NCBI GenBank assembly: GCA_005406025.1
Contig: BGZK01000088.1
Coordinates: forward strand, 742,316 to 806,315
Source of the DNA: Eumeta japonica
Taxonomy: Eukaryota > Arthropoda > Insecta > Lepidoptera > Psychidae
Reading direction: 5' to 3'
Length of the DNA: 64,000 bases
Under the pieces are notes generated by a model. The model worked only from the letters and a program-made list of their open reading frames with translations. It searched no databases and was not told where the DNA came from. Both the position numbers and the translations under genes were made by a program. Shown here one piece after another: positions 27,950-40,759 of the stretch. The first letter of the stretch is position 1. Every line of letters starts with the position of its first letter.

Positions 27950-28190
27950 ATTAAACTACTTCTACTCTCGGATAGCTCTTTAAGTCACCGGTCCCGGTCG
28001 TCGGCGGTATTAGTCCTCCTAAGTCTTAATCCTCCAGTCCAGCGGTGCGCCTAAGGGCCGAGTCTTCAGTCTGAAATAAAAAGACTATGACAGTGTACGC
28101 TTCAGTAATGGGGTAGTCATGAAAAACCTGCCAACACTACACTCGAGTAGGATAGTAGCAGGTCATTGACTATGCTGCAATAGCGTCGTC
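27950..28190 (+). repeat. Degraded SINE-like fragment
   Basis: TCACCGGTCCCGGTCGTC and the later CAGTCTGAAATAAAAAGACT resemble the core and tail of the SINE-like copies at 8620 and 57163. The head is missing. Entirely within the intron of Osiris gene A. Confidence 0.4.
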
Positions 28191-31100
28191 GATGCCCAAG
28201 TCCACCTGACACGCAAGTGGTGTGTTTTATTTGACTATGTTTATAAGTATAGCGTCACCGATATTTATGTTGTAATACATTTTTATTTATAACCTCACGG
28301 CATTATACCCGATGCATGGTAGCCAGAGTTGGGTTGTCTTCACAAATCCACTCGCGTGAATCCATGGACGACGGATTGCGAGCTTTTCGCTGTACCGACA
28401 TAGATTTCACGAGGCAAAGAAGCAGTTTTCACCTAACCACAAAGTGTGGGTTTTCCTTCACTGCTAACGACAAGTATTGTTTCATTAGCATCTGCATTTA
28501 GTTTTAGAGAGAATTCATCGATGCGTATTCAGGAACGCGCCTACGACCTGCGGGCTGATAGTCGAATATACTATAATTCTGAATCTCCGGTATTCAGTAA
28601 TAACAACCCTTGTTTAAAGTCAGTTGCATGTTGAAGTATTTAGATGTAAACTCCGTTGCATATAATACATTGATACTGAAAGACAAGTGATATAAACGGA
28701 AGAATGTTTTATAACCGTATTATGAACTTTGAAATTCACGTCAATATTTTTTCCAACCCGTGAAATTGGCTGCTAGCATTCGATGATGTAATATATTTCA
28801 TACGCGGTCTATCGTCATATAAGTTATTGAGCTGAAGTGAAATGCCAGTAAATAAAATACAGCCTTCGTATAAAGTCCAAAGTCTACCTGTACTTGTAGA
28901 ACTCATAGACCAACTTACTACTGGACATGGATGTTAAAGAGAAGTAGCTCACTTCGATCTGTTGAGAATTTCAGGTGTTTTTACTGTTCCGGTGAATTTT
29001 TAGCGACATGCATACAAGCAATGTTCTCTTCTTCACCGTTAAAATTAAAGCTAGCGATAATTAATGTTTTCAGTTCCTGTATGAGTTATAAATATGCTCC
29101 TGCGCAACCTGCGTGGCGGACCGGTACCCTAATCACTAGGCTGTCACAGAATAGACATACGAACGAAAATGTCTGAAAAAGTCATCCCAGCATGCAAGTG
29201 ATGATATTATCTAAACAAATATACGTTTCGTAAAACATTTTCATTAAAAAATGTTGCATTGGGCAGTTAAGCATTAGTGTCGATTCTATTTAAATTTTAG
29301 TGTTGTAAAAATGAAGTCTCTCCTTCAACGATGTACGGACACTTGAAATTAAAAAGGCCGTATTATATCAAAAGTTGTCTAACAAAGTTACACAAAAGTA
29401 AGTCTCATTACTGCAAAGAAAAATTTCAAGCTAACCTATTTCAATTTAAGTCAAATACAACAATAAGGCTGTCACACTATTTGCCACATATTTCTAAGAT
29501 ATTACAACAATAACAATTGCAATTTATGAATCATATCCGAAAAGCTAGTATAAAAATAGATAAAAATTTAATTGACGAGTCGTCAATTGTCGTCTACGGT
29601 GACCACAACCAAAGCACAAATCGTGTTAAACGACAATAGAAGAGAAAAAAATACAAGAAAATTTTATAATAAAACCATTACATTAGTCGCTTTTACTGTA
29701 TAGCCAACGATGGGTACGTTCTTTCTCTTGCTTCGGTTCTGAAAGGTAACAAGTATCAGTCTGCTGGTCGCTTAAAACGTGTTTTATGACAAAACTTCTT
29801 TAAGCCTATTTCAGATTGTCAAATTTTCTAGCACTACATGACAAAGAAAAATAAAAGAAGCGTAGGTATCAAGCGGAAATCGAACCTGTAATAATGACTT
29901 TAGGAATAGTTTTCGATTGAATCACATACCTGAGAATGTCACGAGTCGTATCAACCAGAGCGCGGAAATAATAAGCGATGTCACATCAATTTCCAAGATT
30001 TGTAAGAAATCACATGGTCAAAGACATTGCCACGTTCATACGGTACATGTTGGTTCCGACTTACGATGTATCTTTTTTTTTTAATTTGAATTCAAGAAAA
30101 ATGTAGACTCAATCGCATACAGACTCAGTTAGGTATATGTCGTTTTGTAAAATGAAAATAAATTGATAATCAAATAGTTGGTTGTATTGTCACGGTGGAG
30201 AAGAATGTCAGAGTGAAATAGGTACATCGGAAAACTTGCACCAGAATCTTTAACGATATGCGAAGTTTCAAACTCGCATTTTTTACGAGCCACTCGCATC
30301 CATGATCTGGATTGGAATTTTTGATGGGTGGCCCAAGTAAAATATTTATTATATTACAAGTCACGTACATAGTATTCGTAATTTAGATCATATCCTAGGA
30401 GTTAATGCCTTGCGATGGTATATAATGCCAAAATAGAGCTGGACTATGAAATCAATATTACATCGACTAAGACCCACTTTTATGTAACAAACAATGTAAT
30501 GCGCTTTCATTGATTTTTCTTCATTCTCATATACCACAAATTCTTATTAGTTTTAAGTATGAGACTTCTCTTGATCAATCTGTGATTTTAGTATTTAATT
30601 CGAGATCATTAATAATTTTGTAAAATCCATCATAGAGATGATACGGTTTTTTAATAGTTACTTTAAAAGCTAGAACTGAATTACTTTAATAAACGTATAT
30701 GAAAATATTGTTCCGTCTTATTGAAAACTGTTGTATTCAATTATCATGAAAAATTCAATTTTCTTATTTACTTCTAATGTCAAAAATCCTTTCTGGGTAA
30801 AAAACGCAATTTTGGAAAGCTATTTTTGCAATATATGTTCTAAAATCTAAATAATATTAAATAGTTCCTGTCACAAAACCAAATAATGCACTTAGAATCC
30901 GAAATTGTGATTTTTATTTTCGAGTAAAATATTTTTTAACAGAGTACATACCATATTCCCAATTTCCAACACTTTTATAAATGACACATGTCTAGTAAAG
31001 TTTCGAAATCCTAATACTTCGAAATACTGAAAATTTTGTATTTTTAGAGAAATATAGAAGTGAATAATGCATGACAACAAAAAATACAAGTGTGTTACAT

Positions 31101-33202
31101 AGCACATATCTACAAGTGTTAGACATTACATTGCTTCCTCGTTGTCATACTGATGTATTTATGATTGATAAAATTTCAATAGATAAACAGTCAACCTCGA
31201 CGCTTATTGAAGAAATACTATATTAAATAGTAAGTGGAATTAGCCAAAATATTCGATCTCATGATAAACTTGACGATGTCAAAGTTTTGCTGAAACTCGC
31301 GCGCATTTCTTACACTCTAAAATTACACTTATTTCTCTAAATCACCTAAAAAACTCAATCATTGAAATCAGTCAAATAGAATAAAATTTACGGGGATACG
31401 AAATACTCTACTATTGATTCTCTTGTAATGTACAAAAACGACTGTTAATGACATAAGGCACTAATGAATATTGATCTCATTTTTTTGGAATACGCATTCC
31501 CTTCAATTTCTGTTTCGAGACTTTTGTAATTATACTATATGATACATATAATAAAAAAATGCGTTTTAAATCTTTTCAAGTAAAAGTGGCAAAAGTAGCC
31601 ACATTAAATGGTAAATATTAATCATCGGTGGACTTCTATTACAATAGAAACCGCTCACGGGCCCTGAGATCATAGAGACGAGACAGACGTGCAGGTAATT
31701 GGCTGAGTGAGTTTTGACGCTCTACTTAAACTTAACTCTAATGTTTCTTTTTTTTTTTGTTCACCGAACGTAGACCGACGTGTGAGAGTAACTTTTACTT
31801 GTTTCGCTTTGATGAGGACGGATTCGCTAGGAAAAAAGAAATGGTGATGAGACGGAGTTAAGTTTCACCCGAAACCATCGTAATGGTAATTTGATACATC
31901 TGGGCGCGGAGTAAGATGTGACGATTGTCACCACAAATCAACCGGTTCGAATCTGATGTTTGTTGTCGAAAAATCGGGTGATATAATAAGGGAAATAATT
32001 TATATGATTGCATTGGAATCGCTTGGGAACACGGCGGTCTTAAAGATATTACGCTCGTCTTATTAACAGCCGTGTGTCTAAAATTAGGTGATTTTTTTCG
32101 GAGTTTATACAGGAAAAGTCAAGAAAATATTGACGAAAAAACATCTGCTGTAAAGAAATAACATTTTTAAATAAATAAATTCAATGCGTAACAACACTTT
32201 ATTTTCTTATTTTAATTAATTAAAATCTTCATTATTTTATTTTTTTACGAAAAATAGATTTTTACCATCATTAAATATTTCTTTTCATTTATATAACTAA
32301 GTTATGCAAGTGTATTTACAGAAATATTAATCTTAATGTTAATCAAAATTGAGTTTCAGTATTTTTCTATTATTTTTTTTCGTATCTTATACTTTTTTTA
32401 TCTTAGAAAATTTATATTTATAACTTTTTTACTTTCAACATGTTACATTTTTTCTTCGCTTTGGTTACAATAATCTGTTAAATCATTTGAAATTTAACGA
32501 ATGAGAATTGTTTCACACTTTTTTATGACCTGTGTTACGTCCGCAAAGATGTTTCTCGACATATAAAAATTATTTTCATATGTCTCTTTTATATTAAAAC
32601 CAATAGAATTGTTTTGTCAAAATGAATATACATTTATATGAGGTAAAAAGTTTAAGTCAGAGATAAAATGTATAATACGATTCATTCTACTTGAATGTAA
32701 CTTTGTATTATGATTATTACTTTTTTAATATAATAAATTTTCTTTTATATTACAAATCTAATAATATTTAGAGAAGTTTTCTTTTTTAAGAGATTTTTAG
32801 TCTTTTAGAAAACTTGTAGATATTTCTCGTATATTTATAATTCTTAAGTAGACTGTCGATCGAAGGTTTTGTAATTTGCTCACTTATCTACCCCAAATAT
32901 TATCTACACATTGGCTTCATACCGCAATTCTCCAATAAAACACGAAGGCCACTAAATTAAAATGGTAGACGATAAATATAGTTTTTTTTGCATAAGATGC
33001 ATAAAGTTTTTAATGAAATATATAATATTGGAAATAGTTCCAGACTTTATCTCTTTTTTTCAACGTTTATAACAAAACATCTTTCAGAAATCTTTAGTCC
33101 TCTTTTAAAACTATGCTAAGATCATTTACGAATTTGCAATATTACTAAAAAAAATTTGAGGATTTTTATAAGAATTTAATTCACGTCTATTTGATAATTT
33201 GA

Positions 33203-33440
33203 TATCAAAGCTTATACGTAAAGTAATGATGAAATACCAAGCCGGGCATAAAATTGCGTATAAGACTACGAAATAGGTACAGATTAAGGCATAATTCTGT
33301 ACAAATTTATCTTGTACAAATCTACAAGATAAATAGCAATCGAGGCATATAATGGTTTAAGGCTATTACATAAATACCAAACAAGGCATGAAATTTAAGT
33401 CTATACGATAAATACCCTTAATCAGAAGCTTAATGCTATA
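33203..33440. repeat. Decayed ~40-bp minisatellite
   Basis: Recurrent blocks of the form GATAAATACCAANNNAGGCAT followed by AAATTTAAGNCTATAC occur near 33231, 33271, 33330, 33371 and 33409, a spacing close to 40 bp. One unit contains a perfect 12-bp inverted repeat (33305-33316 and 33323-33334). The array ends about 70 bp before the acceptor of Osiris exon 2. Confidence 0.6.
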
Positions 33441-33509
33441 CGTAAGATTGCTCTCTCAACGAAGAAATTAAAAAAAAATTTAAGTTAATAACATGAATTT
33501 TTCTTACAG

Positions 33510-33763
33510 GCACCATGATGTCCATGGGCCTCGGTGGTTTGGCGCTGCTCGCCGGTAAAGCGCTGATGACCGCCATGATGTCGCTGCTTCTCTCTGCCAT
33601 CATCGGGCTCAAGTCTCTCACCCACCACAAGTCCACCACCTACGAGATCGTCTCCAAGCCGGTCTACAGCCACTCCCATTCCCATTCTTCGGCTCACGAG
33701 GACGTGGGCGGCGGCTACGGGCACTCCGGGTACGGAAGGAGCATGAACGTTAGGAGGCGTTGA
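33510..33763 (+). CDS. Osiris-family protein, exon 2 (gene A)
   Basis: Second and last coding exon. The acceptor TTCTTACAG is followed by two bases that complete the glycine codon, then TMMSMGLGG. Residues about 184-213 form the hydrophobic segment (LALLAGKALMTAMMSLLLSA), a likely membrane or self-association region. The tail HHKSTTYEIVSKPVYS then SHSHSHSS is rich in His, Ser and Tyr, and the protein ends NVRRR before TGA at 33761. It matches exon 2 of gene B in order and motif (LAGKALMTA, HKSTTYEI), so the two genes are tandem paralogs. The hydrophobic block follows directly after the Gly-rich linker across the splice junction. Confidence 0.88.
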
Positions 33764-34490
33764 AACCAAATATTTTTTTAACGATTTATTTTATTTATTC
33801 GATGTGTTTAAATGGTTTTTTTTTAATACGATGAAAGTGTTTTCCGATAAATATTTATTTAACTTATTAATTTAGATGTAAGACGACTTGAAACATGTTA
33901 ATATTTTATGCTTTTGTTTTGTTGATTTTTTTTTTTATCTTATGTATATTTATTGCTAATATAGCTTTTATAATCCAACATTTAGTTAAACTCGTACAAT
34001 ATTTCTCACGTATTTCATATTATATCTAATATATTAATAACTTATATATATAATAATAAGGTATACATATATATTCATAAATTTCATCATTTTATTATAT
34101 TCTACATATTTGATATTATATTTGATATATAGTCAATCATATTTACTTGTATATTGTACATATCTACATTAATATCTATACAGAAACCTTAAGTTTGTGC
34201 GTATGTACGTATGTCAGTATTTTTCTCAATATATATGTCGTTATGTATTTGTTTATCCATTGTATTATACATTTATTTATTTATGTTAATTAACTTTGTA
34301 TATAATTGAATTGATGTCATCACGTACCTTCTCGTTTCGTTAACTTCGCTAGTCATGCGTCACACCAATACTTCGTATTCATTCAATTGTAAGTATATTA
34401 TCTGTTTTTAATGTAATATATGTCTTTTTTGTTATTATTATATAAACATTGTGTAATTAATCATTCATTTCATTAGTATTTTCCATAAAA

Positions 34491-34549
<59 letters not shown>

Positions 34550-34930
34550 ATTCGTATTCGTTTGTGATTTACTTTAATATTTATTTATGTTAAAAAGTAT
34601 TGTTATCTTATGTTATTTTCATTTATGTTTATTATGTATGTATATTATACAATGTATAATTTCTGTATGTATTATATACAATATTTTTGTTATATATGTT
34701 TTTGTTACGATTAATTTATTTTATGATTGTTTTGTTGTTTTGTACCTTATACTCTAGTCTTTTCTTTCATTTCATGTTTTTAGTTTTTATGTTATGTTTC
34801 TTTATATTTCCAAAAAGCAAGTTTCATGTTTTTCTCTTTTAAAAGTTTTAATAAATCACGTTTACCTCGATTATATTGTATTATTTGTCACCTTATTTTG
34901 CCAATAAATAAAAACTATCTATCTTTGTGG
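33764..34930 (+). other. Probable 3' UTR of Osiris gene A
   Basis: An AT-rich stretch follows the stop with no competing gene. AATAAA signals occur near 34848 and in CCAATAAATAAAAAC near 34901-34915, which would place the cleavage site near 34930. The TA microsatellite at 34494-34546 lies within it. The extent is inferred. Confidence 0.4.
34494..34546. repeat. (TA)26 microsatellite
   Basis: An uninterrupted 53-bp alternation of T and A, likely polymorphic in length. Confidence 0.95.
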
Positions 34931-37831
34931 TATCCATCGGTACTGCAAAAATACTCCACTTTTATTAATGATTTATTCGTGTTTACTTTGCCAAAGGTTC
35001 TCGATACAAAAATGATTCCATAACAATGCTGATACTATTAAAAGGAAAAAGTCCGTTCGAAATATTCACATAAAAAAAATACATAAATGGATTAATTTAA
35101 ATTATGCGCGACGGACAAAAAAAAATGAAAATCGATCGAATAGACGACGAGAAAAAAAATTACCGACATTAAAAAAAAAATAAGGTAGTGATTTATCATC
35201 GGCCATTCTGAAATTGTCGATAAAGATTTAGTGCGGTGCAAGCCGCGGCTTGTAAAGTCGATACACTTTCATTGTCGCTGGTGCGGCCTCTCTCCTAGCA
35301 CTCTTATTTTATTTTTCATAATTAAAGCGACCGCAGTACCGAGTGAAAGTATCATTTTGTGTCTTGCCACTTTTTTTTTTCGAACACGCCCTTAATAGCT
35401 CCGGTTAGGGTCAGACGTCGATAAGCAATCACTCAGGTGGTATCGATGTTTTTAAGCTATTTTTTTTATTAAATTTTGAAATATACGTTTACCTATTAAA
35501 TATCTAGTATTAAGGCACTCCTAACGAAAGTAAAAAAGTAGCACTAAAACAATGTAAGTACTATATTTAGTAATAATCACGACTCTGCTTAATACTATTT
35601 TCAACATGTAATTATTATTAAATTTGAAATTGATTTTTTACGTTTTACCACAAATACAATCATCTAATTATCATGACAATAAAAATTAAACCGATTTTAA
35701 TGATAATGTCAGTATCAGCTAAAAATAACTAACTACCTTTTATACGAGCGAAATTATTCAGCGTCTATACTCTTTCTATTTCTCAAACCTAACAGCGTGC
35801 GGACTCATATTTTTTTATTGTTTCGTAATATTTTTATTATTTATTTCAGTTTCTGTATTACATGTAGATTTTTCATTTATTTATAAGGTTTTAATTTTTT
35901 AGTGCCTGAAATAAATTAATTAACCTATTAAAAAAAAGTCCACTTTTGCCTCTTTATTTTTATAATTAAACTAGAATTTGTGTAATCACAAATTGTTTAG
36001 TTTTTTATTAGAATTTTACGAGGTAATTACCGAACAGATTCCAATAACTTCCATCACAGAAATAGCTTTATTTCTATTTACAATTTTTACCTACTTTATA
36101 TATAACTAACTTTTCCGTACCTACGTTTGCAATCAATTTTTATTTTAATTCTATTCCCAATTGAATCACTCTCCCTTTCCCTCTTGCTCCCGCTTTTGAT
36201 CTTCTCTCTGTCTCGTACTCTCGCTTTCCTTCTCCTCTCATTTACTCCACATTCCACTCCCCCTCAACCGTTCATACTCGCCTCAAAATCCTTATATTTC
36301 TTTCCCACCCTTCTCCCTCTCCAAGGAAATTGAGCCAATGAACCTGGCCGACAAAATAGAGTAAAATAATGACTCGAATTATCTTTTCTAGCCTGCACAC
36401 GATTATGTTATTGTAAATTATCTAAATATTTTTTTAGCGTAATATGTTGCTCAGGGATATTTGTTCGATATAATACACTGAATTTCCATACGCATATCCC
36501 TAATTAAAATAATAATTGTATAATCGGATCATTGGTTCTTGAGATATAAGCGTACAAACGGACAGACAGATTATATAGAAAGTTGTGTTTTACAATATGA
36601 AAGAATTCGTGAAGCAGATAGGCAAAGCAGGAAGTCGTGTGTTGTATCGCTTATCGGACACTAAACTAATAAACTTATTTAAGCATTCTGCAGCTGGATT
36701 GCTTCAAGCTTAATCCATGCTAAACCCTTGCAAAATTTCTACGTATTTTGATACGACTATTATCATTCGATGGTATATGTTCTAGACAACTATTAAATAT
36801 ATATACAATCACGAAAGAGAGACGAACATTCCAGACTTTCCGTTTGTAAATTTTCCATTTTTTTATTATTGTTCCAAATCCATTCGTTACAGTACCGATT
36901 ACAATAACAATTGCTATCTAAAAGTAGTCACGGTCGTGTAGACGTAGATTTCTTCGATACGTAATTTTATTGCGATTTCGATGTATGTTATTATTGTATA
37001 ACTGTATCGATATTTTTACTAGCGCTCGTTTCGCCTGCATTTGCATCGCATTGGCTGGTGATTTTACGATTGCCATTCACATAGATCATTGGGCAGTCAC
37101 TATTGTTTAGTGTTTCCGATACAGCATTTTAACAAAGAAGTATCTGCGGAATTTCATCACACAAAAACTCGATCAATATAATACGTATTAAGCTATATCG
37201 ATTATGTATCAAGTAATATAACAACAATTTTTTTTTCTAATTACATTTCGATTGTAATTCCGATACATGCCTGTTCCTTTTCTTATGAGATTTTATAATT
37301 ATTTTATAGCTACACTCACCTCTCATATCTTATCAAAATAAAACACTCACTCCATCAGTTCCAGAGGATGTCACCGCATAGATAACAGCGGTGCATACCA
37401 GCCTTCAAGCCTTATCGAGCCTATTTGTAGCGGTTAATTTCTCAAGCCTCTAAATGTAATAAATAACTATATTGATATTATCGGACATACTCCTGCGTTA
37501 CGTTTGAAAAATCAAGATTCTCCTGTCCCTGCATACATACTTATTATATGTATATATATAAGAGATCTGTAGGACACCCGAGTGATCACGTCGTTGCCAT
37601 TAGAACCACCAGCTGAAGTTTTGACGTTCGCCGTTACTTTCTTCTTCGGTTTTGTTTGTTTTTGCACCGTCAAGCTACGTAATTCAGCGAGCTCGTTTAT
37701 TTCGCGCTCGCCGCGTGCGCCCGCGCCGCCCGCCGGTAACAATAGCGTACGGTGCGGCTATCGATGGATTTTGCTCCTTTTTGCTGTGATTTCGACGGGA
37801 AAACTTATCTTTTTCTACGACCGACTCACGG
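34931..37831. other. Region between the two Osiris genes
   Basis: No gene visible. AT-rich with poly-A/T runs. A pyrimidine-rich tract lies at 36165-36325. Near 36520-36570 the block ATTGGTTCTTGAGATATAAG followed by ACAGACAGA is a common insect repeat end. GC content rises from about 37580 toward the promoter of gene B. Confidence 0.45.
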
Positions 37832-37838
37832 TATATAA
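37832..37838 (+). promoter_or_regulatory. TATA box of second Osiris gene
   Basis: TATATAA at 37832-37838 is followed 26-32 bp later by GCAGTCCG (37863-37870), a good initiator candidate. The start codon is 112 bp downstream of the box. The layout parallels gene A. Confidence 0.65.
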
Positions 37839-37949
37839 CAGAATTCTTTACCGCTGGCTGCCGCAGTCCGATTCGTTACTTCGACGAAATGCGTCCAGCT
37901 ATTCACTGAGCAATCGATACATTGTCGGTTTTCCGGTTCCGTGCTCAAG

Positions 37950-38553
37950 ATGGTTCTCAAGAGTGTGTTGCTGTTAAATTTTTCAGTGCTTTTATATCTG
38001 ATGCAACCTTCGCGCGGCTCTGTAGAAGGATCGCAGCCTAATTCTATAGCGGATAGTTACGAGAACGACGTGAGAAAAGAGAATTCATCACATCGGACGG
38101 AAGGGGAAAGGACGGGCCGCACTTTGCACAAGGAATGTACTGCCGGGAGCTTGAGCTCTAAATGCATAAAAATCCACGTGCTGTCTTTCTTGGAGGATTT
38201 AAGCTCTCGCGATGAGCTTCCTCTGTTGCCGGGACTGAGCATCGTCAGAGAGAATCAGACGGTGCAAACGCCGAGTCCTGAAGAGATGGCCGCGGAGCTG
38301 TCGAGACAGTTTCCGGGGAAACCGGAAGAAAAACTGAACCGGTTCCTGCTCTATCGCCTCCAGGACTACTTAGACGGCCATTCGTTAAGGTACAGACTTT
38401 TGGATCCACAGACCACGAAAGAAGCTTTGAATATGGCAAAAGGAGATCCAGAAGTAGTTGCGAGGAAATCCGGCGGCGGGGGCGGAGGCGGACTTGGAGG
38501 AGGCAAGGGGGGTGGTGGTGGTGCCTTATTAGCAGCAGCTTTGATGATGAAAG
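37950..38553 (+). CDS. Osiris-family protein, exon 1 (gene B)
   Basis: First coding exon of a 292-residue Osiris (DUF1676) protein. The ATG at 37950 sits in a good context (CAAGATGG). Residues 1 to about 22 are a signal peptide ([18 protein letters not shown]). Cys63 and Cys72 ([11 protein letters not shown]) keep the same eight-residue spacing as gene [26 protein letters not shown] and [13 protein letters not shown] are shared with gene A at matching positions. Possible N-glycosylation sites are NSS near 45 and NQT. The Gly-rich linker ([17 protein letters not shown]) is longer than in A. The exon ends AAAG|GTAAGA with one base over, exactly as in gene A. Codon use is less GC-biased than in A. 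Confidence 0.88.
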
Positions 38554-39079
38554 GTAAGATAATAAAATTTTATACCACATTACAAAATGTCCACATAGTT
38601 TCATTAAACTCAAGTCTGTAAAAGAAAGCAAATTAGGAATCGGTATTTGTTCCATTACGGTATATATACCATTACAAATGAAAATTATGTCAAAACAGTC
38701 TGCTCAATAAAGAGTGATTGATAAATAAAGAAATATAGTTATTGGTGAATAACTATAAGGAGCCAAAAGGTGTTTTGACTCCTTTTTTATATAATATTTA
38801 TCCTTTCAATTAAATGAAATAAATGCAGATTCATTCAAATGTGTCAAATAGTTTAATAGTATATTTGAGCTTTTTATTTCAAAGAACATTAAGGATTGCA
38901 GAAACCAATCTATGCTATTTGTAGTTTTCCTATACTTAGATCAATCCTTTTAATATCGAACAAATTAATTCACACTATATCAAAGGATTATCATAGCGAT
39001 ACCCACATGTTCCTGTGTAAACTATTATCATACTATTATTCCCTTATAAACGCCCTATTCGCTTTTCCCATACCTGTAG
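38554..39079 (+). other. 526-bp intron of Osiris gene B
   Basis: GTAAGA donor at 38554 and ACCTGTAG acceptor ending 39079, phase 1. AT-rich, no other feature. Same position and phase as the 7.4-kb intron of gene A. Confidence 0.85.
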
Positions 39080-39354
39080 GCACTCTGGCGGCGGCCGCAC
39101 TAGGAGCTCTGGCTTTGCTCGCCGGCAAAGCTTTGATGACGGCCCTGATGTCGCTGCTCCTGTCGGCGCTGGTGGGGCTGAAGGGTCACGGGGGTCACAA
39201 GTCCACGACCTACGAAATCATCACGAAGCCCGAGGTCTCGCACCATCATTCCCACAGTCACGAGGAGCATCACGAACACGAGCACGGTCACCACGGCGGT
39301 TACAGGAGGGCGTACGACGAAAACTACAACAGCTATATGCCCTATTCTAGCTAA
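39080..39354 (+). CDS. Osiris-family protein, exon 2 (gene B)
   Basis: Final coding exon, joined through a split glycine codon. It begins TLAAAALGALALLAGKALMT and continues with LMSLLLSALVGL, giving a hydrophobic stretch of about 35 residues. Then comes HKSTTYEIITKP, shared with gene A, and a strongly His-rich run (HHHSHSHEEHHEHEHGHH). The protein ends with a Tyr-containing tail (YMPYSS) and TAA at 39352. The dense His/Glu pattern is more extreme than in gene A and could bind divalent metal or respond to pH. This is inferred from composition only. Confidence 0.88.
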
Positions 39355-40590
39355 TAGGTGCGATGTATACAGTTCATCTTCTTTATAGTTAATTTATTTA
39401 TTAGATTTTGTTTGCTCAAATCAAATGATTCCATTTATAGTGTAGAATATTTCCAATTGTTACAAATTACGAGTTAATCATAAATAATCAGACGCGTTTT
39501 ACAAAAATTTTAATGAATTAAAATACAATGCAGCTTGATGGAAAACTTCAACAAAACTTTTATCTTTAAGTTGTTTAACTTATTAATTTATTTTAGGTTA
39601 AGTATTATTTATTTTTCACGTTTGACGGTATTTATATAAGTGTCGCAAATTATATTTTATATTATATTTTACAAATTTTATCTCTTTCTCTCTTTACATC
39701 TCTTTATTTATTGATATAACTTTTACGTAATATGTTTCTTACTTTATCCCACCGCTTTTTACCTGTATTGCTTATTAATTTATTTTATTTCGATATATTT
39801 GTTTTATTACTTTTGTCTTACTCAAGTTTGTCTTATTTTATTTCATTTTGTTATTTTTATGTTCTATTATTTTTTCATTTTTATTGCATGTTTCTTCTTT
39901 TTTAATTCTTCTCTTGCATTTTTTTTGTATTCACTGAATAACACGCTTAATTAGGAATTTCATAAAATTACGCTTCAAAACTTCTATACCCTTTATACAT
40001 TGCATTGCTTTACTAGAAGCAGTATTTATAACTGTGATATTTTTATTTACTTTTTCACCAAATATTAATGACAAGTATGTTTATTATTATAGGTATGTAT
40101 CTGTTAATTGCTATTAAATTATCTGTCAGAAGAATTTGGTTGTTTTAATCAACATTAAGTCATAAAATTGAATTAAAAATTTACACGTCCGAATTTTTTA
40201 TTTAATATCACAATTCGCAAAACAAACCACAAAATTATTTTAGAATCGCATTCTAGTGAACGCTTAGAAAGCCGTCTAACTAGACAGATGACTGTCACTT
40301 TTATGTATGAAGTGGAACTATTATATACGAAGTGCCATAGTTTCACAGGACTTCGTTCGAATTAAATTAATGTATGAAGTTAATTGAATTATGAATTTTT
40401 GTGCAGGAAGTGATTTCGCTTGAACGGTTTTTTTTTTTCAAATGGAGAAAATATATCTTACGCATTGCCTAATACAATGCACGAACATAGCAACTTTCGT
40501 TGCTATGTTCTTGGTGTTAAGGTTATGATTACTTCACATTTTATATTGTATTAGCGATTAGAATTATGTAATAATATTGTCCACTAATAA
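39355..40590 (+). other. Probable 3' UTR and downstream DNA of Osiris gene B
   Basis: AT-rich, T-rich sequence after the stop with no ORF. The first AATAAA I find is near 40586. A 12-bp hairpin (40483-40510) lies just before it. The UTR end is uncertain. Confidence 0.3.
40483..40510. repeat. Perfect hairpin, 12-bp arms
   Basis: GAACATAGCAAC and GTTGCTATGTTC flank TTTC. With only a 4-nt loop it would form a stable stem in RNA or DNA. It lies downstream of Osiris gene B. It is not followed by a T-run terminator, and such a role is not expected here. Confidence 0.6.
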
Positions 40591-40759
40591 ACAAATAGCG
40601 ATGCATCAGATGATATAATTTTTTGTTTAACGTTATGACTTATTTTCTTTCATTGATATCTTAGGATTTTTAGGCGGTTTTATTGTCATTTTCGTGAAGT
40701 TATTTTATTACCCATTTTTAATCATCAAGCAATTACAACTTTATCATTCACTAGCTTTT

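Larger units (their letters stand above)
26064..33509 (+). other. 7.4-kb intron of Osiris gene A
   Basis: GT at 26064 and AG at 33508-33509 bound the intron, and the phase-1 join restores a glycine codon (G|GC). It is AT-rich, with a degraded SINE-like fragment at 27950-28190, a directly doubled ~33-bp unit near 27396-27455, and a decayed minisatellite just before the acceptor. No other gene is apparent inside it. It is fourteen times longer than the matching intron of gene B. Confidence 0.8.

Noticed and set aside
36127..36333. 68-residue Leu/Ser/Pro-rich ORF
   Set aside because: A product of a pyrimidine-rich tract, with no start context, splice sites or conserved motif.
40483..40510. Hairpin considered as a transcription terminator
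   Set aside because: Intrinsic hairpin-plus-U terminators are bacterial. This is an animal genome and no T-run follows.
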